DNA of 64,000 nucleotides from contig NZ_JADNRK010000005.1 of assembly GCF_015594845.1 (NCBI RefSeq), forward strand, positions 62,001 to 126,000. Direction: 5' to 3'. Positions within the stretch are counted from its first letter, which is position 1; every line of letters begins with the position of its first letter. Positions 15,734 to 26,428 of the stretch are shown one piece after another. The stretch is from Alkalibacter mobilis (GTDB taxonomy: Bacteria > Bacillota > Clostridia > Eubacteriales > Alkalibacteraceae). Below the pieces are notes generated by a model. That model saw only the letters and a list, made by a program, of their open reading frames with translations, was not told the origin of the DNA and did no database searches. The position numbers and the translations under genes were made by a program.

Positions 15734-16747
15734 ATGAAAAAAATTGTACTCGTAATGATAATCATTTCGCTACTAATCACAGTTTCGTGTTCCACCAGAA
15801 ATTCCGAAACGGATAATACCAATAAAACGCCATACCCAATAATTGAAAAAATCGGTTTCAGCTCGGATACGGAAGTAAAAAAAGGAAATTACGTTGCTCC
15901 CGGGGAGACCTTTACCATTCGAGCATTGATCGTATTAAAGGAGAAAGACGGAAGCATCTCCACAGTTGAAGATGATGACATCTCCATCGAGATAATAAAC
16001 TCTGCAGACTATTTATCCTTAAAAGAAAACATAATAACAGTAAAAGAAGACGTAACAAGCGGCGTAATTATATCTCTGAAGGCGACCTACGAATCTCACT
16101 CGGAAACCTTGTCTTATTTTATCAAAAAAAATCCTGACAACCATATCGACTCAGATGGGATAGTTACGGATTATGAACAAACCGACTGCCTTGTCAACAA
16201 GGAAAGATCTTTGCCACAGGATTATGTACCAGATGATCTGGTCCACATCGAAGTGCCTTCTGTCCTTACGAATTTGGAAGTCAACCAATTGAGAAAATCT
16301 GCTTCAGATGCTCTGACGGATTTGTTCGAAGAAGCCCGCACCGCAGGATACACATTAAAAGCCCGCTCAGGTTATAGATCCTATTCAACTCAAAAATCAC
16401 TTTTTAACAACAGTGTGGCAAGGAACGGATTGGAACATGCTAAAAAATATTCCGCACCTCCAGGGCACAGCGAACATCAAACAGGGCTTGCGATGGACAT
16501 AACCTCTGAATCTGTAAACAACCAGCTTTACGATTCCTTTGGAGCTACTCCCGAGGGCATTTGGGTAGCGGAAAACGCCCACTTATTCGGGTTTATAATC
16601 CGCTATCCCGAGGGAAAGGAAGATATTACCGGATATGAATATGAACCTTGGCACCTCAGATATCTTGGCATTGAACTGGCTACCGATATCTACAAAACCG
16701 GTCTGACCATGGAGGAATATTTCCGGGAAAACCCGTCGATTCAATAA
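15734..16747 (+). CDS. VanY-like D-alanyl-D-alanine carboxypeptidase lipoprotein (peptidase M15B)
   Basis: The 337-residue protein begins with a lipoprotein signal (LLITVSC, lipid cysteine at about 20). Residues 35-140 form an unassigned beta-rich region, and the C-terminal half is a M15B peptidase: RSGYRSYSTQ, GHSEHQTGLAMDIT with the zinc His and Asp, and EPWHLRYLG with the last zinc His. It should remove the terminal D-Ala from peptidoglycan stem peptides, outside the membrane. An AGGAGG site precedes the ATG. No VanRS or VanHAX genes are nearby, so vancomycin resistance is not implied. The N-terminal region may mediate wall attachment. Confidence 0.9.
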   Translation: MKKIVLVMIIISLLITVSCSTRNSETDNTNKTPYPIIEKIGFSSDTEVKKGNYVAPGETFTIRALIVLKEKDGSISTVEDDDISIEIINSADYLSLKENIITVKEDVTSGVIISLKATYESHSETLSYFIKKNPDNHIDSDGIVTDYEQTDCLVNKERSLPQDYVPDDLVHIEVPSVLTNLEVNQLRKSASDALTDLFEEARTAGYTLKARSGYRSYSTQKSLFNNSVARNGLEHAKKYSAPPGHSEHQTGLAMDITSESVNNQLYDSFGATPEGIWVAENAHLFGFIIRYPEGKEDITGYEYEPWHLRYLGIELATDIYKTGLTMEEYFRENPSIQ

Positions 16748-16793
16748 TATAGTTTTTTTTGTTGTACTTTTGTTATTTTTAAGTCATTTTTTA

Positions 16794-18242
<1,449 letters not shown>

Positions 18243-18250
18243 TAAAATCA

Positions 18251-18275
18251 AGCCCTGTCTTTCGACAGGGCTTTT
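18251..18275. terminator. Bidirectional terminator between gdhA and the DUF1638 gene
   Basis: AGCCCTGTC-TTTC-GACAGGGCT is a perfect nine-bp stem followed by TTTT. Confidence 0.88.
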
Positions 18276-18288
18276 AATATACTAAATA

Positions 18289-18963
18289 TCACTTCAAGAA
18301 AGTGTCTTCCAGTTTGAGTTCTTGACCTTTTTCCAGGATAATGAAATCCTTGTCATCCCAAGGTCCCTTAACGAATTTTTCCATATAACTCATGGTTCCC
18401 GGCACTTCTTCAATGGGAAGTTCCATCAGTTCAGATTGTTCCCTGGCTCCATCGTGAAGCTCCGCCATATCAAAAGTTCCAGTGTCGATCAAACCGATCC
18501 GTCTGTAATTTCGATAGGTCATTCTGAATATCCTCATAGCCCTTTCTTTACCGTATCTGGCTTCAAGAGCATCCAAATCCCCCATCATTGTCTTTTCAAC
18601 CTCATTATAACTGTCGATCCAACCTTTCGACAAATAGTAAGTAGGTTTTTCTCTTGAAATCTCGCGTCTTTTTTCAAGAGACCCCAACAACATGGTAATG
18701 CAGTCATCGACCCTGGGCACTATAACCCTGCCAAGCCCGGCCTTTAACCCCACCACAGCATTTCCGCAAAAGCCCATTATCACAAGAATATTTTCCACGT
18801 TTGAGACCCTGTCTATAACTTCCTGCATAGCAAAATTAAGCTTTTGAGGATCGTTGTGCAAACCCGATTCCAAATATATAACAGGATAATCACAATTTAG
18901 TTTTTTCAATGTTTGATCCAATTCAGCCCTGATGGTATTACATGATAAAATAAGATTTTTCAA
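18289..18963 (-). CDS. DUF1638 domain protein of the methyl-transfer cluster
   Basis: The 224-residue soluble protein carries typical DUF1638 motifs: LSCNTIRAEL at the start, YLESGLHNDPQKL, IMGFCGNAVVGLKAG and VPRVDDCITMLLGS. The family is often found beside MttB-type methyltransferases, but its reaction is unknown to me. It is the last gene of the same-strand cluster, 27 nt after a BCCT transporter. Start is a TTG at 18961-18963 with an AGGGGTG ribosome site; no ATG or GTG fits better. A role in amine methyl metabolism is inferred from position only. Confidence 0.85.
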   Translation of the reverse strand: MKNLILSCNTIRAELDQTLKKLNCDYPVIYLESGLHNDPQKLNFAMQEVIDRVSNVENILVIMGFCGNAVVGLKAGLGRVIVPRVDDCITMLLGSLEKRREISREKPTYYLSKGWIDSYNEVEKTMMGDLDALEARYGKERAMRIFRMTYRNYRRIGLIDTGTFDMAELHDGAREQSELMELPIEEVPGTMSYMEKFVKGPWDDKDFIILEKGQELKLEDTFLK

Positions 18964-18990
18964 TCGAATGTCACCCCTAAAGTCTTTTTA

Positions 18991-20454
18991 TCAATTATAC
19001 TCCTCTTTTACAGCTTTGAAAATGGATATGCACATTAAAACAACTATCAACAAAAACGGCAATGCCATAATAATAGAAATACTCTGCATGGCACTTAGTC
19101 CTCCGCTTATCAAAAGCACAATGGCTATCATTGATTGAACTACGCCCCAAAGGATCTTCACGCTGTTCTTAGGGTTCAGATCCCCTTTGCTGGAAAACAT
19201 GGACAGTACAAAAGTCGCTGAATCCGCAGATGTTATAAAAAATGTTGTTATCAAAAATATGGCTGCAAAACTTATTATGCTCCCAAATGGAATGTGCGAC
19301 AAGGTGGCAAACAGTCCCGTGCTGATATCCGTTAAAACAGCTTCAGAAATATTCAACCCTTCAACTATTTCAAAATTCAATGCAGTTCCTCCAAGGACCG
19401 AAAACCAAATAAAGCAGAATATGGCAGGAAGTACTAAAACTCCCAAAACAAACTCCTTGATGGTTCTGCCTCTTGAAATCCTGGCAATGAATGTTCCCAC
19501 AAACGGTGACCATGATATCCACCATGCCCAGTAAAATATGGTCCAGGCACTGATCCATGGATCCTTTTGAATAGGAGTTATCCTAAGGCTCATTTCAAGG
19601 ATATTCTGCACGTATCCTCCCAGAGACTGTGTGAAGATCTCAAAAATAAACGACGTGGGTCCCAAAAGCAATACCAAAACCATTATTGCAGTGGCCAGCG
19701 CAATATTCGCATTGCTCAAAGTTTTGATTCCTTTGTCAATACCGCTTGTTGCCGATAAAACAAACAAAAGTGTGATGGCAACTATAATGATGATTTGCGT
19801 AACGTAACCCACAGGCACTCCAAAGAGATATGATAATCCTCCATTTACCTGCAGTGCTCCCAGACCCAATGAAGTGGCAACACCAAAAATAGTAACCAGT
19901 ATCGCCATTATATCTACAAAACTGCCAAAAGCTCCTTTGCTTTTTTCTCCCAGCAAGGGATACAACGTTGAGCTGATCAGACAAGCTTTTTTCTTTCTAA
20001 AAGTTACATATGCCAATGCCAGACCGACAACTGCATACATTGCCCAGGGATGAAATCCCCAGTGAAAAAATGAAAATCTCATGGCCATGACAGCTGATTC
20101 AGCTGATTCAGGCGTTATTCCCAAAGGTGGTTGCAAATAATGATACATTGGCTCCGCAACTCCCCAAAACACCAAACCAATCCCCATACCGGCGCTAAAA
20201 AGCATGCTAAACCATGCAAAATTTGAATACTCGGGTTTTTCCGAGTCTTCTCCCAAACGGATCTTTCCGAATTTGCTGAAGGCGATAAAAAGCGAAAACA
20301 ACAGTATTCCCAATGCGGTCACCAGATAAACCCAACCAAATTGATCCACAATTCCTCCCAAAACCAAAGAGGCTGTACTTCCCAGGGTAGTCGGTGATAT
20401 AAAACCCCAGACTACAAATCCCAATGCAATTGCCATGGATATATAAAATACCAT
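18991..20454 (-). CDS. BCCT family betaine/carnitine/choline transporter 1
   Basis: The 487-residue membrane protein has about twelve helices and the BCCT signatures GMGIGLVFWGVAEPMYHY (about 88-105) and WTIFYWAWWISWSPFVG with RISRGRTIKEF (about 310-340). BCCT carriers import quaternary ammonium compounds by Na+ or H+ symport or by substrate exchange. It lies downstream of the MttB-family methyltransferase and its corrinoid protein, so it probably feeds the methylotrophic pathway and is not an osmoprotectant importer. GGAGAG precedes the ATG. A large hairpin lies between the corrinoid gene and this one. Confidence 0.94.
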   Translation of the reverse strand: MVFYISMAIALGFVVWGFISPTTLGSTASLVLGGIVDQFGWVYLVTALGILLFSLFIAFSKFGKIRLGEDSEKPEYSNFAWFSMLFSAGMGIGLVFWGVAEPMYHYLQPPLGITPESAESAVMAMRFSFFHWGFHPWAMYAVVGLALAYVTFRKKKACLISSTLYPLLGEKSKGAFGSFVDIMAILVTIFGVATSLGLGALQVNGGLSYLFGVPVGYVTQIIIIVAITLLFVLSATSGIDKGIKTLSNANIALATAIMVLVLLLGPTSFIFEIFTQSLGGYVQNILEMSLRITPIQKDPWISAWTIFYWAWWISWSPFVGTFIARISRGRTIKEFVLGVLVLPAIFCFIWFSVLGGTALNFEIVEGLNISEAVLTDISTGLFATLSHIPFGSIISFAAIFLITTFFITSADSATFVLSMFSSKGDLNPKNSVKILWGVVQSMIAIVLLISGGLSAMQSISIIMALPFLLIVVLMCISIFKAVKEEYN

Positions 20455-20478
20455 ATTCGACTCTCCTTCAAAGAGAAT

Positions 20479-20519
20479 TTAAATCGTCAAAAACCCCTCG
20501 GCGAGGTCTTTGACGATTT
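20479..20519 (-). other. Large intercistronic hairpin
   Basis: AAATCGTCAAA and TTTGACGATTT form an 11-bp outer stem, and inside it CCTCG pairs with CGAGG. It lies between the corrinoid gene and the BCCT gene in the same operon. There is no T-run downstream on the minus strand, so it fits an mRNA stability or processing element better than a terminator. Confidence 0.65.
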
Positions 20520-20538
20520 ATTAATGTTATTTTTCCTG

Positions 20539-21183
20539 TTAACCTAGAAGTTCCCTGCAAAGATCTACTGCTTCGTCAGCAGTTTCGGCCCATCCGTCTG
20601 CCTTGATTTCTTCAGACCATTTCTTGCTTGTAGGTCCTCCGCCGATTATTACCTTGTATTTGTCCCTGATACCTTTTTCCTCAAGATATTCGATCAATTC
20701 ACCTTGTGATCTCATCGTAGTTGTAAGCAATGAACTTGCTCCCAATACGGTAGCTCCTACTTCATCAGCCTTCTTGATAAAATCTTCAGCCTTTTGATCT
20801 ATACCTATATCATATACTTTAAATCCTGCCGCTGTCAAAAGAGCTCCTACGATATTTTTACCAATGTCGTGAATGTCTCCCTCTACTGTTCCAAGAACGA
20901 TCTTTCCCTTGTCCTCATGCTCTTCTCCGCCAGTTCTTGCAAGTTCTGCTTCCAAAAGGCTCATTCCTGATTTCATGGCATCTGCAGCCATCATTACGTC
21001 AGGTAAAAATGCCTCTCCCGCTTTCCAGCTTGCTCCAACTTCTTCTATCCCGCTGATGTATCCTTTTTCTATAGCTTCCACCAAGTCCAATTTCTCTTCT
21101 ATGACTCTCTCTGCCAATTCTATTGCCAGATCCTCGTCTCCATCTATTACAGCTTCTCTTATTTCATCAAATATTGCACTCAT
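20539..21183 (-). CDS. Methyltransferase corrinoid protein (MtgC/MttC-like)
   Basis: The 214-residue protein has the helical B12-binding cap domain (about 5-85) and a Rossmann corrinoid domain with EGDIHDIGKN, in which H105 is the lower cobalt ligand, then GASSLLTTT and VIIGGGPTSKKW. It carries the methyl group between the amine methyltransferase and the methyl-THF-forming enzyme. It lies 22 nt after the MttB-family gene, its expected partner. A GGGAGG site precedes the ATG. Size and motifs are complete for the family. Confidence 0.95.
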   Translation of the reverse strand: MSAIFDEIREAVIDGDEDLAIELAERVIEEKLDLVEAIEKGYISGIEEVGASWKAGEAFLPDVMMAADAMKSGMSLLEAELARTGGEEHEDKGKIVLGTVEGDIHDIGKNIVGALLTAAGFKVYDIGIDQKAEDFIKKADEVGATVLGASSLLTTTMRSQGELIEYLEEKGIRDKYKVIIGGGPTSKKWSEEIKADGWAETADEAVDLCRELLG

Positions 21184-21205
21184 TGCATATCCTCCCCGAT
21201 TTTTA

Positions 21206-22633
21206 TTATTTTTTTAATTCACTAATTCTTTTTTCAATGAAAGCGTCGATTTCCGCTTTGACCTTCTCGTCCAGTGCCGGTGGTGTATAATTTTCAAGAA
21301 CATCCTGCCATCTTTGAGTTGCTCTCGCATTTGCATCCAATTCGCCATTCTCCCAACCGTCATAAGACTGTCTGTCGCTTAATTGAGGTCTGAAGAATTC
21401 TACTTTGAAGTTCTTTCTCGTGTGTTTCTGAGTCAGGTAATGTCCACCCGGTCCAACAGCCTTGATTACGTCAAATGCAAGTTTTTCCTCGGTGAAATCC
21501 ATTCCTCTAATGTATCTTCCAACCATTCCGGCGATTTCATCATCGACCATAAATTTCTCATAAGACATGGCCATGTAATACTGAAGGATACCAGCGGAGT
21601 GCAACACAAAATTTATTCCTGTTGTTGAAGCTCCCAGCAAAGTCATCATCGATTCGTAACCAGCTTGCGTATCAGCGATTTTTGAATCTGTCAATCCGCC
21701 GCCCCCACGACTTGGAACTCCGTAGAACCTTGCCATTTGTGCGCTTGCAGATGTAAACAATGAACATTCGGGGTTCCCTATGGAAAGTGAACCTGAAGCC
21801 ATGTCAGTAATAGCTGATGTTGAACCGTATATGACTGGTGTTCCCGGATTTATGCACTGAGTCAAAGTTATTCCTGCCAAAACTTCGGAGTTTTGAACTG
21901 ACAGAGCGCCAGCCAGGCTGGCAGGTCCTGTAGATCCGGACATTACCAATGAAGCAATGACCATAGGCTGTCCGTATTCTGCATAAGCCATCAATCCACC
22001 CAGCATCCTGTCGTCAAACTTCAGCGGTGTGACTGAATTTACAAGGCAGCTAAGCGCTGGTTTTTCTTTTATCACGTCTAATCCGCCGTGAAGGATGGCT
22101 GTTAGTTCAATTACATCTTTTGCCTTTTCATAACCAGACGAACTTCCCATAAAACATTTGTCGGAATTCGTAATGTGACTGTACAACATTTTAAGATGTC
22201 TGATCTCGTCAGGAACGTCTTGTGGTTCAACTACGTTACCTCCAGTCATGTGAAGGTTTTTACTTGCCCCTGCAAGCTTCACAAAGTTGTCGTAGTCATT
22301 TAATGTTGCGTTTCTTCTCTTTCCGTTGGCATCGTGAATAAACGGCGCTCCATAGCCTGGCATGTAAATAGTATTTTCTCCACCGCAAACCAGGTTGTTT
22401 TCAGGATTTCTTGCATGAAGAACGAACTGAGCCGGTGCCTTGGCAACCATTTCCTCTACAAATTTTCTGTCGAAAAATACTCTGTGTCCTTCTACCTTCT
22501 GGCCGTTTTTCTTGAATACCTCTACAGCCGGATCGTATGAAAATTCTACACCGACCTCCTCCATGATCTTCATGGTATTTTCATGAATTGCCTGAACCTG
22601 TTCTTCAGTCAAAATATTGAATTTTGGCAACAA
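21206..22633 (-). CDS. MttB-family (non-pyrrolysine) amine:corrinoid methyltransferase, probably glycine betaine
   Basis: The 475-residue protein matches the trimethylamine methyltransferase superfamily throughout (ILTEEQVQAIHENTMKIMEE, VYGSTSAITDMASGSLSIGNPE, GPGGHYLTQKHTRKNF). The frame has no internal TAG, so it lacks pyrrolysine. Family members of this kind include MtgB, which demethylates glycine betaine to dimethylglycine; carnitine and proline betaine enzymes are also known. It probably methylates the corrinoid protein encoded next. Start choice is difficult: no ATG exists near the end, and a GTG at 22640-22642 forms part of the AGAGGTG ribosome site, so the TTG at 22631-22633 is preferred. 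The substrate is inferred from two nearby BCCT transporters. Confidence 0.9.
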   Translation of the reverse strand: MLPKFNILTEEQVQAIHENTMKIMEEVGVEFSYDPAVEVFKKNGQKVEGHRVFFDRKFVEEMVAKAPAQFVLHARNPENNLVCGGENTIYMPGYGAPFIHDANGKRRNATLNDYDNFVKLAGASKNLHMTGGNVVEPQDVPDEIRHLKMLYSHITNSDKCFMGSSSGYEKAKDVIELTAILHGGLDVIKEKPALSCLVNSVTPLKFDDRMLGGLMAYAEYGQPMVIASLVMSGSTGPASLAGALSVQNSEVLAGITLTQCINPGTPVIYGSTSAITDMASGSLSIGNPECSLFTSASAQMARFYGVPSRGGGGLTDSKIADTQAGYESMMTLLGASTTGINFVLHSAGILQYYMAMSYEKFMVDDEIAGMVGRYIRGMDFTEEKLAFDVIKAVGPGGHYLTQKHTRKNFKVEFFRPQLSDRQSYDGWENGELDANARATQRWQDVLENYTPPALDEKVKAEIDAFIEKRISELKK

Positions 22634-22677
22634 ATTTAACACCTCTTTCTTATTTTTTATGATCTATCAATCATTTG

Positions 22678-24183
22678 TTATTCCAATTTTGATTTTTTAT
22701 AATCCTCGTCCAAACCTTTGATTATACTGTAACACATTCCAAGCATTACCAGCATGAACGGGAATGCCGCTGCTATAGAAGCAGTCTGAAGCACCTTGAG
22801 TGCAGCAGTTCCTCCGATCAGGATCAATACTATGGTCAATGCTCCTTGTGCCAATCCCCATCCACCTCTTAGCTGTTTGCTTGGATCCATGTCTCCGCCG
22901 GAAGTCAACATTGCAAGAACATAAGTAGCGGAGTTGGCCGCTCCGATGAAGCATACAACGATAAGTATTATGGACAAAGGTCCTGTTAATGCATAAAGTG
23001 GAAGTTGTTCCAAAGTAGCAAATAATGCAGTTGTGTAGTCAACATTTATAGCAGCCTGGATGGCTCCACCTGAAAGACTGTCTAAATGGAATGCGGCTCC
23101 TCCATAGATGCCTAACCAAATCAACGAAAAACCTGCCGGCAACAGTGATACTGCTATCAAAAATTCTCTGATGGTTCTGCCTTTTGATACACGGGCTACA
23201 AATTGTCCTACGAAAGGAACCCAAGCTATCCACCAAGCCCAGTAGAATATGGTCCATCCGCCGACCCATCCCAGATTTCCCATCCAGAAAGTCTGACCGA
23301 TAAAGTTTTGGAAATATTCTCCCAGACCGTTGACAAAATTATTCAGTATTGGCACCATTCCTCCGAAAAGGAATATGAAAATCATGAATCCAACTGACAA
23401 CCAAATTTTTAAATTTGCAGTCATCTGCATGGCTTTGTGCAAGCCCGAGACAGTAGCCAGTGTAAATAGAACTGTTATTACTGCTATTATCAAGGATATT
23501 GTCAAAGGAGTCGATTCGATCCCCCAAAGATATTCAAGACCAGTAGCAATTTGGCTCGAACCCAATCCCAAGCTCGTTGCAACCCCGAATATTGTTGCAA
23601 ATACTGACAGAATGTCTATGGTTTTTCCTATTGGTCCATGTATTCTTTCACCTATTATTGGATAAAAAGATGAACTGATCAAAAATGGCAAACCTCTTCT
23701 AAATTGGAAGTAGGCCAATGCCAAACCACCTATTGCAAATATTACCCAAGGATGTATCCCCCAGTGGAAGAAAGTAACTCTCATTGCTGTAGCCATGGCT
23801 TCAGCTGTTCCACCTTCACCTATTGGTGGTGAAAGATAATGCATCATGGGTTCTGCTACAGACCAGAACACCAAGCCGATTCCCATTCCACCACCAAATA
23901 GCATGGCGAACCATTGGAAATTTGTAAATTCAGGTTTGTCGTCATCCTTGCCCAACTTGATTTTGCCGTATCTGCTCATTGCGATCCCCAACACGACTAC
24001 AATGAATATAGCAACAGAGAACAGGTACAGCCAGCCAAATTGATTGGTAAGGAATGCAAACACTGCATTAACAACTGTGTTCATCTGGGTTGGCAGAGCC
24101 AAACTGGCCGCCACGAACAGTAAGGTTATTATTCCGGATACATACAATACTGTTTTGCTTGAAGATTTTTCTGAGTTTTTCAT
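22678..24183 (-). CDS. BCCT family betaine/carnitine/choline transporter 2
   Basis: The 501-residue protein has the same signatures as the first transporter (GGMGIGLVFWSVAEPMMHY and WTIFYWAWWIAWVPFVG, RVSKGRTIREF), but the two are clearly diverged and not a recent copy. It should import a quaternary amine. It lies between the MtrH-like gene and the MttB-like gene. AAGGGAG precedes the ATG. Two BCCT carriers in one cluster may serve two substrates or act as importer and exchanger of the demethylated product; this is an inference. Confidence 0.94.
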   Translation of the reverse strand: MKNSEKSSSKTVLYVSGIITLLFVAASLALPTQMNTVVNAVFAFLTNQFGWLYLFSVAIFIVVVLGIAMSRYGKIKLGKDDDKPEFTNFQWFAMLFGGGMGIGLVFWSVAEPMMHYLSPPIGEGGTAEAMATAMRVTFFHWGIHPWVIFAIGGLALAYFQFRRGLPFLISSSFYPIIGERIHGPIGKTIDILSVFATIFGVATSLGLGSSQIATGLEYLWGIESTPLTISLIIAVITVLFTLATVSGLHKAMQMTANLKIWLSVGFMIFIFLFGGMVPILNNFVNGLGEYFQNFIGQTFWMGNLGWVGGWTIFYWAWWIAWVPFVGQFVARVSKGRTIREFLIAVSLLPAGFSLIWLGIYGGAAFHLDSLSGGAIQAAINVDYTTALFATLEQLPLYALTGPLSIILIVVCFIGAANSATYVLAMLTSGGDMDPSKQLRGGWGLAQGALTIVLILIGGTAALKVLQTASIAAAFPFMLVMLGMCYSIIKGLDEDYKKSKLE

Positions 24184-24211
24184 AAAAGAACTCCCTTCAT
24201 ATTATTAAATT

Positions 24212-25147
<936 letters not shown>

Positions 25148-25170
25148 TTAAATTTATTTTCTATATGTTG

Positions 25171-25545
25171 TTAATTTGGCCTGACTTTACTGTTGCGATT
25201 TGCAAATAATTCCATGGAAAGTATTTCTTCCACAATGGTATCTTCCCTGTTCGTTTCTTCTTCAAGAAAAGATTCCCCCACCAGAGGTTTTAATATTTCT
25301 TCGATTTCCATTATGATTTCTCCTGCGTATACGATGTCCCCCACAAAGTAGCTTCCGCTTTCGAATTTTTCAGCAACTCCCTTTATTCCCTTTTTACATG
25401 CTTGTATCACCTTTTGGACCTCCTGCGATCCAGGTCTCATCTCTGCAAAATCCTCTATGGTCCTTATAAGTTTATCTTCTTCCAGTGATTCGATCATTTT
25501 GGTTATACTTTTTAGATAATCCGTATTTGCTTCAGCGCCATTCAT
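25171..25545 (-). CDS. Stand-alone corrinoid cap-domain protein
   Basis: This 124-residue helical protein resembles the B12-binding cap domain of corrinoid proteins (QACKKGIKGVAEKFESGSYF and IVYAGEIIMEIEEILKPLVG), but it ends after it. There is no Rossmann domain and no DxHxxG motif, and only 35 nt separate it from the MtrH-like gene, so no second half lies downstream. A GGGAGG site and clean frame argue that it is a real gene. It may help load or shield corrinoid, or regulate methyl transfer. A degraded corrinoid gene is the alternative. It is the first gene after the repeat-containing promoter region. Confidence 0.7.
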   Translation of the reverse strand: MNGAEANTDYLKSITKMIESLEEDKLIRTIEDFAEMRPGSQEVQKVIQACKKGIKGVAEKFESGSYFVGDIVYAGEIIMEIEEILKPLVGESFLEEETNREDTIVEEILSMELFANRNSKVRPN

Positions 25546-25592
25546 GATTTCCCTCCCATCATCACCTCCGCGTATTTGTATTGTTTATTGTT

Positions 25593-25725
25593 ATTACAAC
25601 TTCTTTTGACATTTACTATGATACTATCTTTGATTTTGATTGTCTGTAGACGATTACAACACTCTCAGGTAATATTTTGCACAAATTTATGCAAAAAATA
25701 TAAAAAAGCCAAATCAGATTACAAC
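25593..25725. repeat. Three ATTACAAC direct repeats upstream of the methyl-transfer operon
   Basis: ATTACAAC occurs at 25593-25600, 25653-25660 and 25718-25725. The last two are each followed within 3-6 nt by AGGTAAT. AGGTAAAATTTTGC also occurs at 27826-27839 before the AraC-type gene, close to AGGTAATATTTTGC at 25667-25680. They are good candidates for binding sites of the PocR-AraC regulator. Confidence 0.5.
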
Positions 25726-25774
25726 TTTAGGTAATTTTTTTACCTTTCTCAATCTGTTTTGACTTTTACTCTTT

Positions 25775-26413
25775 TTAGTTCTCTGTGAGCCTTTTTACTA
25801 AATCAATGGTATCAAACAAATGATTTCCAAATCCATCCGCACCAATGGACTCTGCAAATTCGATGGTTACAGGCCCGCCGCCAACTATAACTTTGACCTT
25901 GTCTCTCAGCCCTGCCTCCTTCAATTTTGCCACCACCGACTGTTGTTCTGAAACCGTTGTTGTAAGCAATGCCGACAAGGCAAGTATGTCCGGTTTGTGC
26001 ACCTTTACAGCCTCTACAAAAGTGCTGGCAGGAACGTCTATACCCAAGTCAATAATGTTGTATCCCTGACTCTCCAGAAACATCGATATCATATTCTTGC
26101 CAATGTCATGAAGATCGCCGGCCACTGTACCAATGACGATCAATCCCTTATCAAAAAATTTGCTTTGTTCCAGGTTTGCCTTTATTATGTATAGACTGGC
26201 GTGCATAGCCCTGGATGACATCAATACATCCGGTATAAAAAGCTCGCCGGCCCTAAATCTTTGACCTATCCCAACCATGGGCGACAATAAACCTTCCTCG
26301 ATGATCTTTTCGGGATCTATACCCTGCAACAAGGCCATTGTAGTTTTCTCTTTCGTCCTTTGTGCATCCCCCTGGATTATGCCCTTTTGAATCTCTATTA
26401 TAATATTTTCCAT
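25775..26413 (-). CDS. Second methyltransferase corrinoid protein
   Basis: The 212-residue protein has a complete cap domain (about 5-82) and a Rossmann corrinoid domain with AGDLHDIGKN (H102 as cobalt ligand), SALLTTT and VIVGGGPVTIEF. It carries methyl groups like the first corrinoid protein but is clearly diverged from it. No methyltransferase gene is adjacent; its neighbours are the PocR-AraC regulator and the lone cap-domain gene. It may serve a distant methyltransferase or transfer methyl groups between the MttB-type enzyme and the MtrH-like enzyme. A GGCGGG ribosome site precedes the ATG. Confidence 0.93.
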   Translation of the reverse strand: MENIIIEIQKGIIQGDAQRTKEKTTMALLQGIDPEKIIEEGLLSPMVGIGQRFRAGELFIPDVLMSSRAMHASLYIIKANLEQSKFFDKGLIVIGTVAGDLHDIGKNMISMFLESQGYNIIDLGIDVPASTFVEAVKVHKPDILALSALLTTTVSEQQSVVAKLKEAGLRDKVKVIVGGGPVTIEFAESIGADGFGNHLFDTIDLVKRLTEN

Positions 26414-26428
26414 TGGATCCCGCCTTTA

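Noticed and set aside
15734-16747. Vancomycin resistance locus
   Set aside because: VanY-like carboxypeptidases are common wall enzymes, and no vanH, vanA, vanX or vanRS genes are near.
21206-22633. Possible pyrrolysine methyltransferase
   Set aside because: The MttB-family frame has no in-frame TAG, so it belongs to the non-pyrrolysine branch.
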